A stretch of 64,000 nt of DNA from Dermacentor variabilis (GCF_050947875.1 NW_027460291.1:26433868-26497867); one strand, 5' to 3'; positions 1 to 12,068 are shown, counted from the stretch's first letter. Numbers and translations are program-made. The notes: generated from the letters alone by a model not told the origin.

Positions 1-587
1 GCGACAGGCGAGGGAGGGTCAGCGAAATACGTGGAACGCAGGCAGAGTGATGAAGGGTTAGCTGGAAAGAGCAGCACCTACCTTGAGGCCGCTACGCGGA
101 AAAAGCAGGAGCCCAGGGTACAATGACCCCTGTCGAGTCCGAATCACGCGGAAAAGGACAAAGGGAAGCAGGGAGTGGTAAGAGAGAGTGAAAGGGTGAT
201 TATCGCTGGCGACGCAAACCTGGTTGGGTGCTCGAAAGCAATTGTGGAGAGGTGAAAGGCGACAAAAGAGTGGCGGTAGGGACATTTCCAGGGCGCACAT
301 TGGGTTTTGTCATGGAGCGAGCAAAAGAAAGGCTCGCGGAAAATGCCCACGTGCGCAACCTCGTCATAGTAGCAGGTGAGCCAAATGACGTCCTAAACGG
401 AAAAGGGCCAGGACAAGCCCAGCGCTTGGAGAAGGGGGTGGACGCCTTGCGTGAGCTATTCCCTGAGGTGCAGATCGTGGTGTGCACGGTGCCGGAGGTG
501 CCTGTGCGTGACAGTCACGTACAAAGAGCCGTAGTGGCTGCTAATGAGGCAATATGGAAAATGCGTGCGCTCAGGAGATCAGAGTAG
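1..587 (+). pseudogene. LINE A (CR1-like) ORF1, esterase-like domain, 3' part
   Basis: This is the C-terminal part of a non-LTR retrotransposon ORF1, already under way at the window edge. A charged linker is readable from base 1 with a TGA near 123. It leads to an SGNH-esterase-like domain: a first block 'VIIAGDANLVGCSKAIVER' (about 199-255), then, after a one-base frameshift near 250, a block with 'VIVAGEPNDVLN' (about 364-399) typical of the G-x-N-D region. CR1-like LINEs are known to carry such esterase domains in ORF1; a role in membrane or RNP handling is only proposed. The frame ends with TAG at 585-587. The frameshift and the stop make it a dead copy. The endonuclease of the same element follows about 100 bases downstream. 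Confidence 0.6.
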
Positions 588-689
588 ATAGTAATGAAGA
601 AGGTCCCCTAGGGGAACATCAGAAGAGCATCACCGTCGACAACAGAAAAAGGAGGAAAGCAAGAAAAAGAGTTCGCCATGCAATAGGCT

Positions 690-2063
690 ACATAAACATG
701 CAGGGCGGCAGAAGAAAGGAAAAGTGGGCATAGATTGAGGAGCAGTTACACAGAGAACAAATAGGGGTGTATGCGGTTACAGAAACGCACCTTAGAGTCT
801 CAGAAGAGCCGCCAGTTATTTAGAATTAAGTTTGGGAAGGGTGCAACAGGACTAAGTCGGAAAGAAAGGCAGGGGGAGTCGGAACGCTCATCCATCAGGG
901 AGCCAAATAGAAAAGAGTAAATGCACAATGTCAAGAGCATCTTTGGTTATCAGGTACAATGAGTGGAAAGAAACTTGGCTGGGCGTTACGTATTTGTGGA
1001 CCGGAAAAAATTGCACAAAAAAGAATAAAGAGTTAGTGGAATGCATAAGCGCTGATATTAAGGGTTTCGGGAATGGGGCTGAAATTGTCCTATTTGGTGA
1101 CTATAATGCTCACATACAGGATTTAGATGGCTATACCGACAATAACAGGAAGGCAATGCTGGACCTTTGTGAGCAACATAACCTCGTGATCGTGAATACA
1201 GGGCCTAAGTGTGAAGGACAGATCACGTGGGAAGTGGGAAACCGGCAATCGACCATTGACTACTGTCTGATGACAGAAGGAATTCATGATAAGTTGAGAG
1301 AAATAGTCATCGATGAGGAAGGGTTTAGCAGCATAGGGAGTGACCATAAACCCATCATTTTTAAAATGGGATATGTAGTTGGGAAATGAGCAAGGAGAGC
1401 AAAATGGCCAGTCATAATTTGAACGCTGAACAAATAGCAAATACAGTCACTAGAGTTGAGGAAGAACTTGGCAAATGGCCAAGTAAAGAGTGGAAATATG
1501 GTGAGCTTCTAAGTGTAACAACGAGAGAAATACGCAAAAAGAAACAACATGTTCGTTGGAGGGGGAAAAGAAACCGAAAAGCTGGTGGAACAAGGAGATA
1601 CGAGAAGCGATCGCCGAACGACAGAAAGCATCTCGAGACCATAGGCAAGCAAAGAAGGCGCAGTTGCCACAGGGGGAAGTAACCAGTAAATGGGAAATAT
1701 ACCGGGATAAAAAGTCTATGGTTCAAATACTGGTGCAAGCAAAATTAAAAGGTGAAAGTGAACGTTGCTTGTCAGAAATACGTGAGAAAAAGCAGGCCGC
1801 ACCTAGAATATATTGAAATCACATAAAATTATTAGGCAGGAAGGCAACAACAATACAACAACATATCCTAGATGAAGATGAAAACAGACTGGAAGGAGAA
1901 GCGGCAATAAATTACATCCGAACAGTAACAGCCGAATCTTTCCAAGGCAATCACGATGTTGCAATTGAAGAAAAAAAAGAGCATGAAAGAGACCCAAGTG
2001 GAAAATGAGCTGGTGCTGACAAATTTAAACTGGAAGAAAGCGGAAGAGAAAATTCCTAAGTGC
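690..2063 (+). pseudogene. LINE A ORF2: endonuclease and linker, first half
   Basis: The N-terminal half of a LINE ORF2. An apurinic-type endonuclease (EEP) domain is readable from about 690 ('INMQGG', 'YAVTETHL') to 1389, with four in-frame stops between 737 and 912. Its second half (928-1389) is open and contains 'LFGDYNAHI', 'STIDYCLM' and 'GSDHKPII', the metal- and phosphate-binding blocks of the family. From 1386 a basic linker follows, including 'KPKSWWNKEIREAIAERQ' in a shifted frame. At about 2040-2063 the first RT block begins and is cut by the inner LINE. The same frame resumes at 7427, so the break is an insertion, not a deletion. Stops and frameshifts show an old inactive copy. 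Confidence 0.7.
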
Positions 2064-2092
2064 ACAGCCACAGGGCTGTGCACTTAGGAATT
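2051..2092. repeat. 18-bp perfect inverted repeat at the 5' junction of the inner LINE
   Basis: Arms 2051-2068 and 2075-2092 are exact reverse complements with a 6-base loop (cacagg). The left arm is native LINE A sequence because it encodes RT residues. Bases 2078-2092 after the target duplication are an inverted copy of that left flank, so they look like filler DNA made by fold-back synthesis. Confidence 0.9.
2064..2077 (+). repeat. Target-site duplication, left copy (acagccacagggct)
   Basis: Fourteen bases are identical to 7413-7426. They flank the inner LINE and lie inside the RT coding frame of LINE A. Confidence 0.93.
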
Positions 2093-2134
2093 ACGACGAG
2101 GCATGGATTAGGTGATGGCGGTTCGCCAAGTGAG

Positions 2135-3751
2135 ATGCCTGAACGACGGGGCGCAGGTGAACGGCGCGGAGGCTCGGCAATCAAGAATCGCATTGTGAAG
2201 GCGTCGCGCATGCCACCGATGCCACAAGAACACATCAAAATAGTCATTCGCCCACAGGGTGGACTGAATTTGGAGAAAGTTAGCTCTACAGCGGTGGGCA
2301 AGGCAATCGTAGAGGCGGCAGGCCTCGGTATTGAACAGATTCGGGAAGATGTTATTTGCCCGAACTTTATGCAAAATATCTTGGTGGCTAGTACGCCAGA
2401 AAGGAGCAACGCTGAACGATATGTGAGACTCAGGTCAATCAGAGTGGCAGACAAGGATTTTGAAGTCAGTGCGTACGAGACGGCCCCACACACTACGTGT
2501 AAGGGGGTCATTCGCAATGTAGACATTATGGATGGCCCCGCGACACTTGAGCGGAACATTGTTAACGATCGCAATCCGCTGGCTATGGCGGCCAAACGCA
2601 TCAAAAACACAGGATCAGTCACCATTGTTTTCGATGGGTTAAAGGTGCCCAATTTCGTCAGATATGGGCCAACTCTGGTACGGTGCTTCCTGTATCGAAA
2701 GCAGTTGGATGTATGTTATGTGTGTGGCAAGCTTGGACATCGGGCGGACGTCTGCCCAGCCCCCGATTGTTTTGAATGCCGAGGATGCGGGGCTCGGAAC
2801 CCTGAAGAGGATCACAACTGTGTGCCTTGTTGCAAGCTTTGTGGCGGACGACACCTGACCGCGGATAAACAATGCAGACAACGATACCAGCTTCCCTACG
2901 TCGTGCGTGTTCGACGACAGGAGAGAGCCAGGGCGGAGCTAACGGCGGAACAAGAGGCAGCCGAGATGGTGCAGCTGGTGAGCGCCCGCCAACGCTCTAA
3001 GGGCCGCTCGCGCTCTAGGAGCCGCTCCAGGTCGAGGCAGCGGCCATCTTCTGGGACTCGTACGACCAGGAGCCGATCCGTTTCTATGGAGGCCCGGGTG
3101 CGCTTTCCTGCAGCTGGTGGCGGCGGCGGCGCAGCTGGGAGCCAGACCACCTGGGCTGACAAGGTCAAGGGTGGCATCAGCGCCGGCCGAGCGCCCGAGC
3201 AGCGCCAGGAGCATGTGGATGGTAATAAGGATAGGGATAGGATTGCGCAATTGGAGAGAGAGAATCGTAGTTTAAAAGCAGCCATTGACGGGCTTATAAA
3301 AGAGATAGCTGAACTTAGGAACGGCTTACCTTCAGGTAACAACGATAGCTTAAGACAGACTGGGAAACATGATGACTCGGTTGAGGTACCAAGGTCTGTG
3401 GAGGTCGCAGAACAGAACATGGCGGACGAAGAGACGCCTGCTCCGAAAAAGAGGGCCTTATCCTCGACCGTACGGATTCAGGGTAAAGTCGGTTCGGAGC
3501 TTAAAGCAATGATGGCGACATTGCAAGAAAGTGTAAATCAGATCATTAGTAGACTGGAGCGGATAGAAGAATGGGAAAATATCACGGATCAGAGATTAGG
3601 CAAAATTGAAATATATCTAAACGAGACAGTGGTCCCTGTTATGGAGCGGGAGTGCACTCGGCCGCTAGCCCAGCAGGGTAAGTCGCCGAGTGGACTTGAG
3701 CTCAAAACTAGTTCACCAAATTTCCGTGGTCAAGATGGCTCTGTTAAATAG
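2135..3751 (+). CDS. Inner LINE ORF1: gag-like nucleic-acid-binding protein
   Basis: An uninterrupted frame of 538 codons from the first ATG at 2135; codons upstream of that lie in filler and junction sequence. The protein binds element RNA to form the retrotransposition particle, by family analogy. A CCHC knuckle 'CYVCGKLGHRADVC' (about 2716-2757) is followed by two more Cys/His motifs, 'CRGCGARNPEEDHNC' and 'CKLCGGRHLTADKQC'. Next come an Arg-Ser tract (about 2995-3090), a Gly-rich spot, and a heptad-like segment starting 'RIAQLERENRSLKAA' (about 3238). The C-terminal third is charged. The stop at 3749-3751 overlaps the start of ORF2 by 17 bases, so ORF2 is probably translated by reinitiation or frameshift. 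No break is seen, which is unusual among the elements here. Confidence 0.8.
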   Translation: MPERRGAGERRGGSAIKNRIVKASRMPPMPQEHIKIVIRPQGGLNLEKVSSTAVGKAIVEAAGLGIEQIREDVICPNFMQNILVASTPERSNAERYVRLRSIRVADKDFEVSAYETAPHTTCKGVIRNVDIMDGPATLERNIVNDRNPLAMAAKRIKNTGSVTIVFDGLKVPNFVRYGPTLVRCFLYRKQLDVCYVCGKLGHRADVCPAPDCFECRGCGARNPEEDHNCVPCCKLCGGRHLTADKQCRQRYQLPYVVRVRRQERARAELTAEQEAAEMVQLVSARQRSKGRSRSRSRSRSRQRPSSGTRTTRSRSVSMEARVRFPAAGGGGGAAGSQTTWADKVKGGISAGRAPEQRQEHVDGNKDRDRIAQLERENRSLKAAIDGLIKEIAELRNGLPSGNNDSLRQTGKHDDSVEVPRSVEVAEQNMADEETPAPKKRALSSTVRIQGKVGSELKAMMATLQESVNQIISRLERIEEWENITDQRLGKIEIYLNETVVPVMERECTRPLAQQGKSPSGLELKTSSPNFRGQDGSVK

Positions 3752-6700
3752 TTCATTTAGTATTTGGCAGTGGAATTGTAGGGGGTTCAATCATAAGAAG
3801 GCGTCTCTGCCGCAGTTTGTTAGTACGCATGGTGTCAAGCCTCAAGTTATCATGTTACAGGAAACACTGACGTCTAACGTGACCTTAACGAATTTCAAAG
3901 CGGAAGTTAAGGATAATGAACAGGGCAGAGGACTCGCTACTCTCATTAATAGGAGGTTGGCGTATATTAGACATGATCTTCACATGGCAGATTGCAAGAT
4001 TGAATATATTATGGTGTAAGTAATCTTAGGTCGGCAAAGGTCATGTCAGAGGAGCGTTTACCTACTTAACCTGTACAGTAGCCCCCGGGACACGAAGCAG
4101 AGTTTCAAATCTCTCTTGACCAAGGCAACCAATCTGGCTAAGGATGCACCGTTGCTTATTGGAGGGGACTTCAATGCACCATATCATGTGTGGAAGTATG
4201 TTTATAGCACTATTAAGGGGGAGAGACTATGGCAGCAGGCACTAGACTTGAATTTAACTCTGATTACAGACCCCTCGTATCCCACCAGATGTGGCACGTC
4301 GACATGTAGAGATTCGACACCTGATCTCACTTTTGTTCGGGGGGTGGTGGATTCGTCCTGGTCCAATTCTAATAAAGATTTTGGTAGCGATCATTACATA
4401 CTTATGATTACTTTGGCAGTGGCTAATAAAAAGGAGCGCACATTCAGGATGGTTGACTGGGATGCATTTAGGAAAAGAAGAGCGCAGAGAATCGATGATG
4501 AAGGAAATGAGTTGACCTTGGAACAGTGGACTAGTCAGCTTAAAAGTGACGTTGAGGCGTCCACTAAAGAGGTTCAGACCGATATTGACACGGAACACAT
4601 GGATAGTCGCCTGGCACATTTGTTGGAAGCAAAGCAGTCGATGTTAGCGAGATGGAAGGGTCAGAGATTAAATAGAAGGCTTAGAAAGCGTATAGCAGTG
4701 GTTAATCAGGAAATTGAAGACCATTGTCGGGTACTGTGCAAGCAGCAATGGGATGAAGTGTGCAATTCTATTGATGGTCGCATTAAGAGGGGAGGCGCAT
4801 GGAGTTTGCTCAGACATTTACTAGATGAGACAAACACTAAGTCTAATCAGAGGACTGTGATAGGTAAGCTGGTCCATCAGGCGTGTCGGGACTTTACGGA
4901 GCAGGAGTTGCTAAAGGATTTGGCTCAGAGATACCTTCCTTTGGAGACCTGGCACGATACAGCTGATGTGGTTTTGGAATATAGTGGAAACGAAAATGCA
5001 GCTATGGACGCGGAATTTACTGCAAGTGATATCAGGATGGCGCTGCAGAATCTTAATGGTCGATCGGCATCAGGGCCGGATGGCATTACGAATAAAATGC
5101 TACGGAATTTAGACGATGGGTCAATTGAGTTCCTTACGCGGCAGATCAATTGCATATGGAAGGAAGGCTCTTTCCCGGAAGAGTGGAAACTGGCAACTAC
5201 TGTTCTGATACCCAAACCGGGCAAGGCCATAGGGCTTGAAAATCTCAGACCCATTTCCCTGACGTCGTGTTTGGGAAAAGTCGCTGAGCATGCCATTTTA
5301 AATAGGCTAACGCGTTATGTTGAGGGCAATGGGGTCTTTCCGCATTCGATGATAGGATTTCGGCCCGGCCTCTCGACTCAGGATGCTATGATCAGGATTA
5401 AGCATCAGATCCTTGACCGGCGAACAAGGGATACTAAGGCACTAATTGGACTTGATGTGGAAAAAGCTTTCGATAAAATCCGACATTCTTTCATTCTACG
5501 GGTGCTATCGGACTTGAATATGGGGCAGCGGCTTTTCAATTTTGTCAAGGCTTTCCTTACGGATAGAAAGACATGTCTCAGGTTTGGGGAGATAAAATCG
5601 GAAGTCGTTAAATTGGGTTGCTGTGGTACTCCGCAGGGATCCGTACTCTCGCCTATGTTATTCAATCTGGCGATGTCGAAGTTGGCTAATAGACTGGACA
5701 CTGTCCAGGATATTGGCTATTCTATCTACGCGGATGACATTACTATATGGAATGTCGGTGGTAGTGATGGGGAGCTTGAGGCTAGGCTGCAGCAGGTGGT
5801 AACGCTTACGGAGGAGTGCCTGGGTCTCATGGGGCTCAAGTGCTCCACTAAAAAGTCGGAGTTGTTGATCTTCAAATCTAAGAAGCTAGGTCGTAGGCCG
5901 AGGGGTTGGGTACCGGAAGTTGAGCCTTGCATTAGAATTCATACTAGGGAAGGGTCGGTGATACCCAAAGTTGAAGCAATCAGGGTCCTGGGTTTTGTAC
6001 TTGAAGCGAACGGATCGAACATTAGAACCATTCAGCGTATTACCAAGAAAACGGAGGAGGCCATATGACTTATAAGAAGGATCTCTAATAGGCATAGGGG
6101 TTTAGGAGAAGAAGGTGCGATGCGCTTAGTTCACGCATTTATTATGTGTCATTTCTCGTATGTGGCAGCTATGCTAAATTGGAATAGGGGGGAGAAAAAT
6201 AAATTGGAAGCATTAATCAGCAAAGCCATCAAGGCTGCGCTTGGTCTGCCTATGACTACGTCAAACGATATGTTGTTACGACTGGGTTTGCATAATACTT
6301 TAGATGAAATTGCTGAGGCTCAACGTACCGCACAGAGGGAGCGGTTGCTAGGTACACCAGCGGGTAGGTATATATTACAGTCAATTGAAGAATCGGTGGC
6401 TGTGTCGCACGATAGGGCGCCCCTACACGAGTTGAACGTGAACCTTAGGGCAAATATCATGGTTCGTCCATTTCCGCGGAATGTGCACCCCGTACACAAT
6501 GTAGGGAGGCGGGTCGCGAGAGCTAGAGCTTTGTTGCGAGAGGCAAAGGATCAGGAGGAGGAGTCTGCGTTTGTTGACGCCGCATGGATTAATGGTAAAA
6601 ATGCTTATTCGGTGGTGGTAGTAGATGGCAAAGGGAGCGTTAGAAATGCTGCTTCCATTTATACCAAAGACCCGGGGGTTGCTGAACAGGTGGCTATTGC

Positions 6701-7373
6701 TCTAGCACTAATTGATTCTAGAAGAGTTTTGGTGTTTAGCGACTCGCGATCTGCGATTACAGCCTTCTCGAGAGGACTTGTTGCGGAAACGGCTAACAGA
6801 CTGCTGCAGGGTAGGAATATCACTTCGCATACCGTTACTTGGTTCCCGGCGCACATGGGGACAGTGGAGGGAGCCCCGCGTAACCTCAACGAGGTGGCGC
6901 ACAGGGAGGCACGAGGATTAGTGTGCCGTGTACTCCCTGAAGGGGCTGGATCTCCCGCTCCTGAGTACAGGGACCAACTGTTAACCTACAACGAAATCAC
7001 CAAGCACTATTACTTAGGGCGCAGGGCATTTCCGCTGCCACATCCTAAATTAAGTAGGCCGCAGGCGGTTACATTAAGGCTTCTGCAGACACGGACGTAC
7101 CCTAACCCGGTCATCATGAATAAAATTAATCCGGACTGCGGGGTTTCAGTCTATTGTAATAAGTATGGGGGTTTGCTCGATTTACAACACATGCTGTGGC
7201 GCTGCTTGGCGTTGGCCGGTGATGGTTCTCGAGGTGAACAGTGGTGGCAGCGAATGCTGCACAGTGAAGTGCTGGCGGACCAACTCAGGGCTGTCCAGAG
7301 GGCCCGTGTGATAGCAGAGGGGCTCGGCCTCTCTGTACCGACGTGGGAGCGGCCCGCATCAGTCCCAGACTGA
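3735..7373 (+). pseudogene. Inner LINE ORF2: endonuclease, RT, RNase H (two nonsense codons)
   Basis: One continuous frame of about 1,212 codons, interrupted only by TAA at 4017-4019 and TGA at 6066-6068. The TGA fits a CGA-to-TGA change within a conserved Arg-rich stretch. Endonuclease: 'WQWNCRGFNHKK' near the start, 'GGDFNAPYHVW' (about 4160) and 'GSDHYILM'. RT: 'SASGPDGI', 'LRPISLTS', 'GLDVEKAFDKI', 'GTPQGSVLSPMLFN' and catalytic 'YADDITIW' (about 5727-5750). RNase H: 'FVDAAW', 'AEQVAIALAL', 'FSDSRSAI' and 'HMGTVEGAPRN' (about 6569-6900). A C-terminal Cys/His motif ends '...LQHMLWRC' (about 7138-7203). The enzyme nicks DNA and reverse transcribes the RNA at the nick. All catalytic motifs appear intact apart from the two stops. 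Confidence 0.85.
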
Positions 7374-7426
7374 TCCCTCCGGACCTAAATAAAGTTCTTC
7401 ATACCATACCATACAGCCACAGGGCT
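7374..7426 (+). other. Inner LINE 3' UTR, tail and right target duplication
   Basis: A polyadenylation signal AATAAA lies at about 7387-7392, and the element ends in a short tandem tail (7400-7412). Bases 7413-7426 repeat the left target sequence exactly, after which the LINE A reading frame continues. Confidence 0.85.
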
Positions 7427-9110
7427 AGACGAGGTTCCCGTTAGGCTGATAAATGAACTAGGACCAAAATGCAAGGAAGCGCTGGGGAAAGCAGTGGAAA
7501 AAACTTTAAAAGAGAAGAATACGAGACAGTTGGCGACAAAGTAGAATAAATTTAGTTTATAAAGGTAAGGGGGAGAAAGACAGAATTCACTCGTATAGAC
7601 CGTTGACCATTACATCGGTAATATACAGGCTAGCAATGCAGGCAATCAAATTAAAGCTTCAAGCATGGGCAGAGAATAATGGCATTTTGGGAGAGCTTCA
7701 GAATGGCTTCAGAATAGGTAGGCGTTTGGATGATAACTTGTTTGTTCTTACTCAGTGTATTGAAATATCAAAACCAGAAAGCAGACCGTTGTATGTGGCC
7801 TTTTTAGACATTACGGGAGCCTACGACAACGTAGACCGCAGCATTTTGTGGGATATTCTGGAAGGGGAAGGCTTAGGTAACGATTGTCTACAGCTTTTGA
7901 GAGAGATTCACTTAGAAAATTCCGTTTGCGTTGAATGGGAAGGGATGAGGAGCGAGGAGAAAGTTCATATCAACAAGGGACTGAGGCAGGGGTGCCCTTT
8001 ATCCCCGCTGCTGTTTATGATGTACATGCTGAGGATGGAGTTGGCGCTAAAAGGAAGTAATATCGGGTTTAATCTCTCATACAAACAGGCGGGTACAGTA
8101 ATAGAGCAATAGAGCAGCAACTCCCAGGTTTATTTTATGCAGACGACATTGTGTCGCTCGATAACAAGCAACGTGATTTGCGACGTCTGGCTAATACCTG
8201 TGGACAGGAAGGCAGCAATTTAGGTTTGAAATTTAGTTAGAAAATCAGGTGTTATGGTATTCAATGAAAACAGTGAACAGACAGTGGAGATACAGGGCCA
8301 AGAAATACTTCGGTTAACAGAATATAAATACATTGGTATATGGATAAACGGATGCAATGGATATATGGAAACACAGGAAAAAACCATAACAGTAAAGGTG
8401 AAGAGAAATGCAGCCATAAAGAAGCACGGAGCGCTATGGGGATACAATAGGTACAAGGTCCTCCGAGGTATGTGGAAAGGTGTAATGGTTCCAGGACTTA
8501 CTTTTGGAAATGCGGTTGTTTGCTATACATAAGGGGTACAATCACGACTTGACGGGAACCAAAGGTCAGTGGGTCGCCTTGCATCGGACGCTCACGGGAA
8601 GACTACAAATGAAGCTGTGCAGGGTGATATTGGCTGGGCTAGTTTTGAAGTGAGGGAAGCTCGCAGTAAAATTGAGTATGAAGAACGGCTGAGGAATATG
8701 GAAGAAAGTAAATCGGCCGGGAGAGTGTTCAGGTACAGGAAAAACATTGATTCACAGTGGAGGAAAAGAACTAGGAAGCTTACCACCAAGTATGCGGCCT
8801 GTAGGGTGGGCAACACAGCAACAAAGAAGGTCAAGCGGAAAGTCAGAGTGGCTGAATTAATCTCATGGGTGGCGGCAAAGGAAAGAAACCTGCCATGAGT
8901 AACTACTTAAGATAAAAAAAAACGAAATCAGGAAAGAAACCATTGATGATAACTCAAAGGAAAGCTCATTACTTTTCGATGCGAGATCGGGATGCCTCAA
9001 AACACGCCCCTATAAAGCGAGATATAAGAAGCAAGAAGAAGCATGTGCTTGCTGCGGTAAAGCTGGAGAAACTACGGAGCATGTTTTATTAGAATGTGAA
9101 CACGTCTAAC
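7427..9110 (+). pseudogene. LINE A ORF2: RT and C-terminal domain, second half
   Basis: This continues the RT begun before 2063. It starts 'DEVPVRLINELGPK', with a stop near 7541. Readable RT blocks are 'SYRPLTITSVIYRL' (about 7587), 'VAFLDITGAYDNVDR' (about 7798), 'GLRQGCPLSPLLF' (about 7980) and, after a stop at 8110-8112, 'LFYADDIV' (about 8132). Further conserved C-terminal sequence follows at 8569-8898 ('WASFEVREARSKIEYEERL'). A terminal zinc-like motif 'CACCGKAGETTEHVLLEC' is at about 9040-9100. Several stops and frameshifts are present. Motifs fit a CR1/L2-type LINE. Confidence 0.75.
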
Positions 9111-9319
9111 GTCTACACAGCGGTCGATTTAGGCACCACTGGTCTCCTTGAAGCCCTTGGGTTCAGAGGGAGCAGTGGTAAAGCAAACATGACCGCCATA
9201 GACATTAGTAAGAGGCGATTGGAGGATTGGTGATTGGTGAAAGACGGAGACGTACAGAAGCACAGTTCGCAATAGGGGATGAGAAAATTTGGGCGTGGTA
9301 GCTCATAGCGTTTTTCTTT

Positions 9320-9559
9320 TCTTTTTTCATTGCTTAACCAAGGTAGGATATTAGGCAGTATAATAGCAAGAGCTTGGTGGCGCAACCCACCGCCCCGTTC
9401 CAAAGGGGACGCTCATAACATCCATCCATCCATCCATCCATCCATCCATCCATCCATAGAACGTCCAAAAAACGGGCGGTGGCGCAACCCACCACCCCGT
9501 TCCAAAGAGGACGCTCATAGCATCCATCCATCCATCCATCCATCCATCCATCCATCCAT
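9320..9559 (+). repeat. LINE A 3' end plus a second 3'-end fragment, each with an (ATCC)n tail
   Basis: The LINE 3' terminus 'ggtggcgcaacccaccgcc' begins at 9376 and runs into an ATCC repeat (9420-9457). A second copy of the same terminus begins at 9478 with a few substitutions and ends in its own ATCC repeat (9521-9559). The second looks like a heavily 5'-truncated copy of the same family inserted in the first tail. Confidence 0.75.
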
Positions 9560-10605
<1,046 letters not shown>

Positions 10606-11640
10606 GCGTCCGTAGCTGTGCTTACCCATCGATCCAAATTGTCTGCTGTATGGAGCCACTAAGTATGTGCTGGCAGCTGTCAGGCTGAGAAAACTACAAG
10701 AGCAACTGACCCAAATGCACAACTTGCGGCTGGCTGCTGTCTGACCTAGTAGACAACATGGGTCACTGTGTACGTGGTACTGCGCACGTGCCGGAAGAGA
10801 CAACCTATACTTCATAATTACAATATCATAAGTGCAATCAATAAAATTTGTACCAATAATGCGTTTCCCTTCACCAAATTACACAAGCACCAACACTTAA
10901 ATGCCAATCACATTAGCCAAGGTAATCAACCCGAAAGGATTCGTTCTGCCAAGCTTTTCTATTACCAGATCCCCAAGTGACCATAGCCTGGACACTACTT
11001 CGTATGACGTGCGGCCTTACGAAATACCCCTTTCGCATCTGCGGGCGTCAATCCTCGACGCACTCTCTAAGTGCCATATTCTACAGAGACTGAATCGTGA
11101 ATAGCAGGGTAATCGACTACTCGCATGCTCGTACTCTGGGTTCGATTCACGGGCGAAGGACAATAAATTTTTACAGCCACGCTGTTAGCTGGTACCTCCA
11201 CCACGGGAGCTGGAAAAGGGCTATGTGTTTGAGCTTCCGCCTAACATAATCATGTTTTCTCCTATATTAGAATTACAATCGGGTGCTATTATGTTTGAAG
11301 GTTGTGTGTAAGTGGGATTTTTTACTGCGGGCAACACTACTTGGCTCATTGGCGTTTTGCCTGTGTCTGGCGGTGGTGGCACACTTAATGGTAGAGGCGC
11401 TAAAATGTAAGTATAGTATGCATGAGGTTGATGCGCAGTATCGAAAAAAAATGCATGGAAAGTGCTTATGTCGACATACTTAGGTATTATGAACTAAGTG
11501 ATTGGAAAATTCGCAATGCGTTTGCCCGTAGGCCGATTCGAAAGCAGGCCGCCCCGAGGAAGCTTTGCAGTGAGAACCCGAGGCATTACATCTACTCCAC
11601 ACCAGCAGGTGTTATTCGCAAGACGAAGGAGCATCTAGAT
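10606..11640. other. Non-coding stretch with a tRNA-like B-box remnant
   Basis: No confident gene. Around 11105-11170 there is tRNA-like sequence with a good B box (ggttcgattc near 11139), possibly a SINE remnant, but no foldable tRNA was seen. A hydrophobic frame at 11283-11405 ends in a good splice donor (gtaagt, 11407). It has no clear start and no recognised family. Confidence 0.3.
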
Positions 11641-11870
11641 CGCACGGTACTCCTAGCGGTTCGTGACGTCACGCGGGAGGGTTCGCCACTGGTATATAAA
11701 AGGACACGCGCGTTGGCTTGTCACCACTGCGTGTTGCGAAATGGTTCCAGGAGCATGTACCTCGGAGGCGCCTACGAAGCGGATTGGTGAACCGCAAAAA
11801 TATGCCTCCGAAGAAAAAGCAGGGGCCCAGCGCAACGCTGCTCGGCGTGCAATACAATTGTAATGCAATC
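11641..11870 (+). promoter_or_regulatory. Promoter-like segment with a short basic ORF
   Basis: A palindromic CRE (gtgacgtcac, 11663-11672) is followed by a TATA box (tatataaaag, 11693-11702) and an ATG at 11741 that opens a 40-codon frame ending at 11863. The predicted peptide is rich in Ala, Lys, Arg and Glu ('EEKAGAQRNAARRAIQL'). The arrangement resembles the 5' end of a transposable element or a retained promoter. I do not recognise the product and cannot exclude chance. Confidence 0.35.
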
Positions 11871-12068
11871 ACGTTTCTAAAGTGTGCATCTACGTGATTT
11901 ACGGACCATAAGATAATGATCGTTGGCGTTCAACCTCTACTACCAGCACGGACACCGTCACCTCGTTTGTCAATGGAGTAAATAAAGAAGAGATTGTGAT
12001 GGTTCCAATTGTGCGTGTTTTCATTAAAAAAATGCAGAACCGGCAACACTTCCGGGGGCTAATTCGAC

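Larger units (their letters stand above)
2078..7412 (+). mobile_element. I/R1-group LINE, nearly complete, inserted in LINE A
   Basis: A two-ORF non-LTR retrotransposon of about 5.3 kb. ORF1 is a gag-like protein with zinc knuckles. ORF2 carries endonuclease, reverse transcriptase, RNase H and a C-terminal zinc motif. The RNase H and the overlapping ORFs place it in the I/R1/LOA group of LINEs. A short 3' UTR has AATAAA and ends in a short tandem tail (taccataccat), as in families that end in simple repeats. Perfect 14-bp target duplications flank it. ORF1 is open and ORF2 is broken by only two stop codons, so it is much younger than the element it interrupts. Confidence 0.85.

Noticed and set aside
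2056..2652. 198-codon reverse-strand frame over the inner LINE
   Set aside because: Antisense of the gag-like ORF1; sense strand has zinc knuckles and the correct context.
11105..11170. tRNA gene
   Set aside because: Has a B box but I could not form the acceptor and anticodon stems; more likely a SINE remnant.
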